Shown piece after piece: positions 6,609 through 11,275 of a stretch of 11,275 nucleotides of DNA. The DNA comes from Alphaproteobacteria bacterium (GTDB taxonomy: Bacteria; Pseudomonadota; Alphaproteobacteria; Puniceispirillales; UBA1172). The notes beneath the pieces are model-generated. The model saw only the letters and a program-made list of their open reading frames with translations, made no database searches and was not told where the DNA came from. The translations under genes were made by a program, and so were the position numbers. The stretch spans positions 1 to 11,275 of the forward strand of contig JALRFL010000136.1 in assembly GCA_023259875.1 (NCBI GenBank). Reading direction: 5' to 3'. Within the stretch, counting starts at the first letter, position 1. Each line of letters opens with the position of its first letter.

Positions 6609-7993
6609 TGTGCAGTTCAGTTGTGATGGGAGCAAAAATGGAAAGAACATGGGCTCTGGCGCGGGTCAGCGCACTTGCCACTCTCATTGGCTTGATCTTT
6701 AGTGCGCTAGTCTCAACACTGGCTCTGGCGCAATCCAATGATGTGATTACGATCACCGAGGGCAATGTTGAGCCAAGCCCCATTGCCATCACGGATTTCA
6801 TTGGACCAGATGGCCAAGCAAGCGAAATTGGCCGTGAGATTGCTGGCATTATTTCAGATGACCTTGAGGGGTCAGGCCTGTTCCGTCCGCTTTCACAGGC
6901 GGCGTTTTTTAATCCGCCGCAGGACGCTTCTGTGGCGCCTGACTTTGCGGATTGGCGACCGATTGGGGCTGATGCGCTTTTGATTGGCAGCGCGTATTAC
7001 AACGCAGAAAACATGATCGAAGTGGAGTTTTATCTTTGGGATGTGTTGCGTGGGGAACTGATTGCCGCCGGATCGGGAAGTGTCAGTGAGATTGGAAAGC
7101 GCCGGATTTCTCACCAGATTGCTGATGTTGTTTATAAAAAATGGACAGGGGATGATGGCTATTTTGATACCCGAATTGTTTATGTTGCTGAAAGTGGCCC
7201 ACCCGAAAAGCGCATTAAGCGGCTGGCTATCATGGATCAAGACGGGCATAACCATATTTTTCTTACCGATGGGGGGTCGCTGGTGCTAACGCCGCGGTTT
7301 TCCCAAGAAGTGCAGGAAATTGCCTATCTCAATTATTTCAACGATAACCCCAATGTCTATCTGTTGGATATTCAGTCCGCGAAATCTGAACTTCTCGGCT
7401 CATTCCCGGGGATGAGTTTTGCCCCTCGGTTTTCCTATGATGGAAAATCACTGATCATGAGTTTGGCGCGAAGTGGGGTGACAAATATTTTTGTCATGGA
7501 CCTTTCCACACGGCAGACCAAACAACTTACCAATACCCCTTTTATTGATACCTCACCTTCATTTTCCCCTGACGATCAACAGATCGTGTTCAATTCTGAT
7601 CGGTCAGGCAGCCAACAGCTTTATGTGATGAACCGTGATGGAAGCAATGTTCGCCGCATCAGTCGGGGCAAAGGGCGTTATGCCACGCCTGTATGGTCGC
7701 CGCGGGGGGATATTGTGGCCTTTACCAAAATGTATAAAGGCGAGTTTTATATTGGCGTGATGAACAGTGACGGTTCTGGTGAACGCTTATTGGCTAAAGG
7801 ATTTCTGGTCGAGGGGCCGACTTGGGCACCTAATGGCCGGGTATTGATGTATTTTAAGCAAAACCCAACCAATAGTGATGGTAGTGGTGGGGAGAGCTAT
7901 CTCTACCGCATTGATATTACTGGATTTAATGAAAGGCGCATCATCACACCCGAAGGGGCGTCTGACCCTGCATGGTCACCATTTTTGCCATAA
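6605..7993 (+). CDS. tolB: Tol-Pal periplasmic beta-propeller protein TolB
   Basis: TolB is a periplasmic protein that binds Pal and TolA and modulates outer-membrane tethering. It has 462 residues from the first ATG. A signal peptide ends in LALA|QSND (cleavage after A42). The N-terminal domain covers about 46-180 and includes ITDFIGPDG, SDDLEGSGLFRPL and GADALLIGSA. A WD40-like (PD40) propeller fills the rest, with repeated FSPDD..IVFNSDRSG..QLYVMN units at about 273, 318, 362 and 405, ending in DPAWSPFLP. Two starts are plausible. ATG 6605 overlaps the tolA stop (ATGA) and has AGAGGG (6591-6596) eight bases upstream. ATG 6638 (M12) has GGGAG (6628-6632) five bases upstream and gives a more ordinary 31-residue signal peptide starting MERTWALARVS. 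The longer form is drawn; the mature protein is the same. Confidence 0.95.
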   Translation: MMCSSVVMGAKMERTWALARVSALATLIGLIFSALVSTLALAQSNDVITITEGNVEPSPIAITDFIGPDGQASEIGREIAGIISDDLEGSGLFRPLSQAAFFNPPQDASVAPDFADWRPIGADALLIGSAYYNAENMIEVEFYLWDVLRGELIAAGSGSVSEIGKRRISHQIADVVYKKWTGDDGYFDTRIVYVAESGPPEKRIKRLAIMDQDGHNHIFLTDGGSLVLTPRFSQEVQEIAYLNYFNDNPNVYLLDIQSAKSELLGSFPGMSFAPRFSYDGKSLIMSLARSGVTNIFVMDLSTRQTKQLTNTPFIDTSPSFSPDDQQIVFNSDRSGSQQLYVMNRDGSNVRRISRGKGRYATPVWSPRGDIVAFTKMYKGEFYIGVMNSDGSGERLLAKGFLVEGPTWAPNGRVLMYFKQNPTNSDGSGGESYLYRIDITGFNERRIITPEGASDPAWSPFLP

Positions 7994-8025
7994 TATCAAA
8001 TAGGACTATACTAAATGAGAAAAAT

Positions 8026-8050
8026 CATGCAAAATATGGCATATTTTATG
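8026..8050. repeat. AT-rich inverted repeat (first dyad between tolB and pal)
   Basis: AAAATATG (8031-8038) and CATATTTT (8040-8047) are perfect inverted copies around a single G. After skipping two bases on the left side, CAT (8026-8028) and ATG (8048-8050) extend the symmetry. As RNA it would be a weak, AU-only stem; as DNA it looks like an operator-type dyad. No known regulator can be assigned. Confidence 0.55.
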
Positions 8051-8054
8051 TTTT

Positions 8055-8087
8055 AATTCAGGATAACATATTGTTTTATTCTGAATT
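8055..8087 (+). repeat. 12-base-pair hairpin upstream of pal
   Basis: AATTCAGGATAA (8055-8066) pairs with TTATTCTGAATT (8076-8087) as RNA, with one G-U wobble and a nine-base loop. Only TTTA follows the stem and there are few GC pairs, so it is a poor intrinsic terminator. A role as attenuator, processing site or mRNA-stabilising 5' element for pal is possible. Confidence 0.6.
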
Positions 8088-8099
8088 TTAAGGTATGAG
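8071..8099 (+). promoter_or_regulatory. weak candidate promoter for pal
   Basis: TTGTTT (8071-8076), a 17-base spacer, and TATGAG (8094-8099) give 3 of 6 and 4 of 6 consensus matches. A separate TATAAC (8121-8126) matches the -10 consensus better but has no -35 at proper distance. Such matches are common by chance in AT-rich DNA. Confidence 0.2.
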
Positions 8100-8135
8100 T
8101 GCCTTATTGTAATTAAACCGTATAACGGAATTATT

Positions 8136-8141
8136 GAGGAG
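8136..8141 (+). promoter_or_regulatory. strong ribosome-binding site of pal
   Basis: GAGGAG lies eight bases before ATG 8150. It is one of the best sites in the window, in keeping with the high abundance usual for Pal. Confidence 0.8.
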
Positions 8142-8149
8142 TTCATCCT

Positions 8150-8662
8150 ATGATCGCTCGTATCATTACCTTGTTTGCAGCATTGGGCGTGCTCGCGGCT
8201 TGCGAAACGGCACCAAACACTTCTGGAGATGCTGCTGGAACAGGGGCTTCATCTTCCACAAGCAGTAGCAGCAGTTCTGCTGATAGCAGTGGAAGCGGCT
8301 CAGAACAAATGACCATTACTGATGAGCTGATTGAGATCGGCGATCGGGTATTGTTTGGATTTGACAGCTATGAGCTAACTAACGAAGCCAAAAGCACGCT
8401 TGCTAAACAGGCAAGCTTCCTCGCGGCTAACCCATCTGTTCGCATCACCATCGAAGGTCATTGCGATGAACGGGGAACACGCGAATACAACCTTGCTCTT
8501 GGCGAAAGCCGGGCATCTGCTACCCGTGATTATCTTGTGGCACAAGGTGTAAATCCTGCTCGCATTAAGATCATTTCTTACGGTAAGGAACGCCCTGCTG
8601 TGATTGGCTCAAACGAAGACGCATGGCGTTATAACCGCCGCGCGGTCAGCGTCATTAACTAA
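8150..8662 (+). CDS. pal: Peptidoglycan-associated outer-membrane lipoprotein Pal
   Basis: Pal is an outer-membrane lipoprotein that binds peptidoglycan through an OmpA-type domain and is recruited to division sites by TolB and TolA. It has 170 residues. The lipoprotein signal peptide MIARIITLFAALGVLAAC carries lipobox LAAC with the acylated cysteine at C18. A flexible linker very rich in Ser and Gly covers about 23-52. The OmpA_C-like domain covers about 63-170, with VLFGFDSYEL, then IEGHCDERGTREYNLALGESRA (about 101-122) holding the aspartate (D106) and arginine (R121) expected to bind diaminopimelate. It ends at YNRRAVSVIN. The start is certain from the GAGGAG site and signal peptide. The gene is followed 19 bases later by a strong terminator. 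Confidence 0.97.
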   Translation: MIARIITLFAALGVLAACETAPNTSGDAAGTGASSSTSSSSSSADSSGSGSEQMTITDELIEIGDRVLFGFDSYELTNEAKSTLAKQASFLAANPSVRITIEGHCDERGTREYNLALGESRASATRDYLVAQGVNPARIKIISYGKERPAVIGSNEDAWRYNRRAVSVIN

Positions 8663-8681
8663 TCTCATTACATTTTTATGG

Positions 8682-8708
8682 AAACCCGATCTTAGGATCG
8701 GGTTTTTT
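8682..8708 (+). terminator. intrinsic terminator after pal
   Basis: AAACCCGATC (8682-8691) pairs perfectly with GATCGGGTTT (8696-8705) around the tetraloop TTAG. A run of six T (8703-8708) ends the structure, its first three bases lying in the stem. It should end the tol-pal transcript and separates pal from cpoB. Confidence 0.92.
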
Positions 8709-8802
8709 ATTGCCTTAATTTTGACCCATTAAGAGGTTAGGACAACAAGAGTAACCTTAACATGAGCCAGTAATCTGTTAATTCTGGCTAATCTATTGCT
8801 GA

Positions 8803-9978
8803 GTGAACACGAAAAAGATGTACCCAAAGATGATGAAGAAACCCATGACCTTTTTATCTGCCCTAGCCTTTCGTCCTTTAGAGGCGCGGAAATGGCGGCG
8901 GATTTCCGCTATGCCGATTGTGGCTTTGTTGATGATGCCAATCTTCACCGCACCAGTTTCCGCACAGACCGTAGATCAGGCGACTTTGGGTGATCTGCAA
9001 CTCCGGATTATTGCCATCGAAAATACATTGCGTGATGTTAATGCGAGGGTGGAAAATGATTTGTTTGAGTTAAAGCAAACCATGGCGTCGGGCGGTAACA
9101 CCAACGCAGTGTTAGAGCGCGTTGATCAGAAGCTAAACGATCTTAGCAATATCTCAAATGAGATCAGTTCCCTTAATCTCAAAATCCAGAATATTCTTCA
9201 AATCGCCTCTGATAATGAGTTCCGCATCCTTCAGCTTGAGGCTCGGATGAAAACTCTCATGCGGCTATCAACAAATGGCGCTATCATCTCGCCAGAACAG
9301 TCAGAACAAGAGGGCGATAATCCCACTGCTGGCAGCACCACGAACACGCAACTATCCACATTGCCAACCCAAACGCTGGATGCAAATGGTAATGGCGTAG
9401 GGGAAAGTCTGGATGCTAATACCGCCGCGCTTAATACGGCAAATAACAGTGTTGAGGGTAGTGAAAACACAGGTTGGGTGATCAATAAATCTGATCTTGA
9501 TGCCGGTACGACCGCGGTTGCTAATCCTGCCCAAACTAACCTGACGGTGACCGAACCTGAACCTAGAACGCCGGCAATCCTGCCTGTTGGGACAGAAGAA
9601 GAGCAATATAATTTCGCTAAGGATTTGCTTCATAACAACCGCTTAAAAGAAGCAGAGCTTGCCCTTATTGAGTTCAGCGAATTGCATGAAGACAGCGAAT
9701 TGAGCGCAGATGTGATGTTCTGGATTGGCCGTGTTCAGTTCGTTCAGGGTGAGCATCAAAAATCTTTGCAAACCATGTCTGACTTTCTTAAAAGCTGGCC
9801 GGAAGACCCACGCAAAATTGAAGTCTTGATGTGGATTGCGGAATCGGTTTCTAAAACGCGCCCCAAAGAAGACGCCTGCAATTTCTTTGAAAAGCTGATC
9901 CTGACAGTAGAAAACCCACCAGAAAAACTCACAAATCGCCTGGCAAGGCTTGGAGAAAAAACTGAGTGTGAAGCTTAA
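8803..9978 (+). CDS. cpoB: Cell division coordinator CpoB (YbgF), periplasmic coiled-coil/TPR protein
   Basis: In E. coli CpoB links Tol-Pal to peptidoglycan synthesis during constriction. This protein has up to 391 residues. A hydrophobic signal segment follows RKWRR and ends in APVSA|QTVD (cleavage after A54 of the longest form). A heptad-like region at about 57-155 (TLGDLQLRIIAIENTLRDVN, ILQIASDNEFRILQLEARMK) fits the trimeric coiled coil, though it is longer than in E. coli. A low-complexity Asn/Thr/Ser-rich linker spans about 156-262. TPR-like helices follow at about 264-385 (EEEQYNFAKDLLHNNRLKEAE, SADVMFWIGRVQFVQGEHQKSL). The start is unsure. GTG 8803 comes directly after an in-frame TGA and is the outer limit; ATG 8818, 8830, 8833 and 8845 also fit, and none has a convincing ribosome site. 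ATG 8845 would give a more usual 40-residue signal peptide. Position after pal supports the call. Confidence 0.88.
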   Translation: MNTKKMYPKMMKKPMTFLSALAFRPLEARKWRRISAMPIVALLMMPIFTAPVSAQTVDQATLGDLQLRIIAIENTLRDVNARVENDLFELKQTMASGGNTNAVLERVDQKLNDLSNISNEISSLNLKIQNILQIASDNEFRILQLEARMKTLMRLSTNGAIISPEQSEQEGDNPTAGSTTNTQLSTLPTQTLDANGNGVGESLDANTAALNTANNSVEGSENTGWVINKSDLDAGTTAVANPAQTNLTVTEPEPRTPAILPVGTEEEQYNFAKDLLHNNRLKEAELALIEFSELHEDSELSADVMFWIGRVQFVQGEHQKSLQTMSDFLKSWPEDPRKIEVLMWIAESVSKTRPKEDACNFFEKLILTVENPPEKLTNRLARLGEKTECEA

Positions 9979-11275
9979 TCAGGATCTATCTGCACGCTTC
10001 GAAAAGGCGATGTCAGCGGCGGGATTGCCGCCTCATCCCTCACCATCTGAGTCGCAACACGCTTGCCCCGGGGGGGTGACGGAACCTTCTGGTATTTTGC
10101 TGGCGGTATCTGGCGGCCCTGACAGTATGGGGCTGGCGGCGTTGCTTATGGCATGGCAAGCCAAGCAGGGGGAACCTCGGGCAAATCTTTTCGCGGTTGT
10201 TGTTGATCATGGGCTTCGCCAAGGGTCTGATGACGAAGCGGATATGGTGGCAGAAACTCTAACCCAATTTGGCCTGCCTACCCATGTCATCAGAATCACT
10301 TCACCTAAACCGGCGGCTGGCTTTGCGGAATGGGCGCGCCAGCAACGCTATGAGGTGTTGCGGCAAGAAGCCTTGCGCCGCCACGCGGTTCTTCTGACGG
10401 CGCATCATCAGGATGACCAATTGGAAACCATCGAAATGCGCTTGTCTCGCGGCTCTGGCTTGCGCGGTTTGGCTGGGATGGCGACGGAAACTCGCTATCT
10501 TGGGGTGCGGTTAATTCGGCCATGCCTAGGGTTTCGCAAGCAAGAATTGGCGGATATTGCGCGGCAAGCCGGGCTTTCATTTATCCAAGACCCCACCAAT
10601 CATGATGAGAGGTTTGAACGACCACGGATCAGGACAAACCGACCGTTAAGGAACACAGAAGGCATTGCCGACAGCCATTTGCTGCGCCTCTCTCAATATG
10701 CATCACGGATCATCACCCCCCTTGATCGGTTGCTGATGTCAGCGACACCGCCATGGATGGATATTCGCCCCGAAGGGTTTATCAAAATGCCGCGCCGGGC
10801 GCTCTCGCATCGGGGCTTTCCACATATGGTGCGAAAAACCCTGCAGCATATGATGGCAAAGCCCTACCCCCCAAGGGATGAGGCAATGGAAGAATTGGCA
10901 CTAAGGTTAAAATCCGGAAAAGATGCCACGCTTGGCGGCTGTGAATGGCGGCTGGATAGCCGCTGGCCTGAGGATATCATCATCTGCCGTGAAACTGACG
11001 ATATGTCAGATGCGGCAGAATTTGATCATGGCAAAGGGGTATTTGACGGACGCTGGCTTATTGCGTATCCAGCACCTGTAAGGGTAGAGGCCCTAGGACG
11101 CCACCGTTTTGCCGCGCTCAAGCGCCGATTTCCGCATGAGAATTGGCCGTTTCAGGCAATGCCAAGAGCATTTTGGTCCAAGCCCGTATTAATAGGCGAT
11201 AAAAATACGCTTCTCGGAAAATTTCCCTTAGATCCTCGTATTGGGTCGTCAGGTCACTTGCCTTCACCTCTGCAA
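9968..11275 (+). CDS. tilS: tRNA(Ile)-lysidine synthetase TilS, cut by the right window edge
   Basis: TilS uses ATP and lysine to convert C34 of the tRNA-Ile with CAU anticodon to lysidine, so that it reads AUA. The frame is open for 436 codons to the window end without a stop. Counted from GTG 9968, visible motifs are the PP-loop SGGPDS (48-53) in ILLAVSGGPDSM, VVDHGLRQGSDDEA (D80, H81), LTAHHQDDQLETIEMRLSRGSG (HHQDDQ at 146-151), IRPCLGFRKQEL and DPTNHDERFERPRIR. A less conserved C-terminal region follows. The GTG start overlaps cpoB by 11 bases. It is preferred because LSARFEKAM resembles the first helix of alphaproteobacterial TilS and GGAG (9952-9955) lies upstream, although at a long 12-base spacing. 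ATG 10010 is the alternative, but its AAAAGG is only two bases away. A Pro/Ser/Gly-rich insert separates this helix from the PP-loop strand. Confidence 0.93.
   Translation, partial: MKLNQDLSARFEKAMSAAGLPPHPSPSESQHACPGGVTEPSGILLAVSGGPDSMGLAALLMAWQAKQGEPRANLFAVVVDHGLRQGSDDEADMVAETLTQFGLPTHVIRITSPKPAAGFAEWARQQRYEVLRQEALRRHAVLLTAHHQDDQLETIEMRLSRGSGLRGLAGMATETRYLGVRLIRPCLGFRKQELADIARQAGLSFIQDPTNHDERFERPRIRTNRPLRNTEGIADSHLLRLSQYASRIITPLDRLLMSATPPWMDIRPEGFIKMPRRALSHRGFPHMVRKTLQHMMAKPYPPRDEAMEELALRLKSGKDATLGGCEWRLDSRWPEDIIICRETDDMSDAAEFDHGKGVFDGRWLIAYPAPVRVEALGRHRFAALKRRFPHENWPFQAMPRAFWSKPVLIGDKNTLLGKFPLDPRIGSSGHLPSPLQ

Larger units (their letters stand above)
7994..8149 (+). other. AT-rich tolB-pal intergenic region
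   Basis: These 156 bases hold no credible gene. The region is visibly AT-rich compared with the flanking coding DNA. It contains an AT-only dyad (8026-8050), a second longer hairpin (8055-8087), a possible weak promoter and the pal ribosome site. It is the only substantial break within the tol-pal genes, so independent or modulated expression of pal is the likely reason for it. Confidence 0.7.

Noticed and set aside
8715..8732. Possible CtrA site from two TTAA half-sites
   Set aside because: The spacing is 10 bases, not the 7 required by the TTAA-N7-TTAA consensus.
8721..8749. TTGACC as a -35 box of a cpoB promoter
   Set aside because: At 17 bases the -10 position reads AACAAG (3 of 6), and the Caulobacter-like GTTAGGAC has a spacer of only 8. 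It is too weak to report as a promoter.
8796..8993. A 65-codon + frame overlapping the start of cpoB
   Set aside because: It is an out-of-frame shadow of the cpoB signal-peptide region with a TTG start, and it shows no family resemblance.
1..11275. A novel defence, mobile or biosynthetic system
   Set aside because: Every substantial + strand gene belongs to a known conserved family in a known order. I found no direct-repeat array, transposase, integrase, tRNA-associated junction or unexplained gene.

Overview
The window is a stretch of ordinary, tightly packed housekeeping DNA from an alphaproteobacterium. All genes lie on the + strand. The evidence is gene order and protein character: ymdB-yebC-ruvC-ruvA-ruvB-ybgC-tolQ-tolR-tolA-tolB-pal-cpoB-tilS is the arrangement typical of Alphaproteobacteria. 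Base composition looks close to half G+C, lower than in many members of the class. A marine, moderate-GC lineage such as SAR116 or a relative would fit, but that placement is inference from general appearance only.

Layout. Positions 1-630 hold the 3' part of a YmdB-type metallophosphoesterase gene. A 120-base gap with a candidate promoter leads to yebC (751-1494), then ruvC, ruvA and ruvB (1547-3827), which join by stop/start overlaps. The thioesterase gene ybgC starts inside the end of ruvB and opens the tol-pal cluster: tolQ, tolR, tolA and tolB (to 7993) follow with gaps of 12 bases or less, or a 4-base overlap. A 156-base AT-rich gap with two dyad symmetries precedes pal (8150-8662). Pal is followed by a strong intrinsic terminator (8682-8708). 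After it come cpoB (to 9978) and, overlapping its end, tilS, which runs off the right edge at 11275.

Function. RuvC, RuvA and RuvB form the Holliday-junction resolvasome: RuvA binds the four-way junction, RuvB drives branch migration and RuvC cuts. The Tol-Pal genes build the trans-envelope machine that keeps the outer membrane attached during division. TolQ and TolR are the proton-driven motor, TolA spans the periplasm, TolB is the periplasmic propeller, Pal is the peptidoglycan-binding outer-membrane lipoprotein, and CpoB is the periplasmic coordinator. YbgC is the cytosolic acyl-CoA thioesterase that habitually accompanies them. YebC is a conserved translation and/or DNA-binding factor, and TilS makes lysidine in the AUA-reading isoleucine tRNA.

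I see no mobile element, CRISPR array, tRNA, rRNA, phage gene or unknown multi-gene system. The points worth a second look are small. They are a nine-proline run in TolA in the same gene string as yebC (a family recently linked to polyproline translation), tandem dyads between tolB and pal, a repeated motif in the RuvC tail, and several uncertain or unusual start sites.
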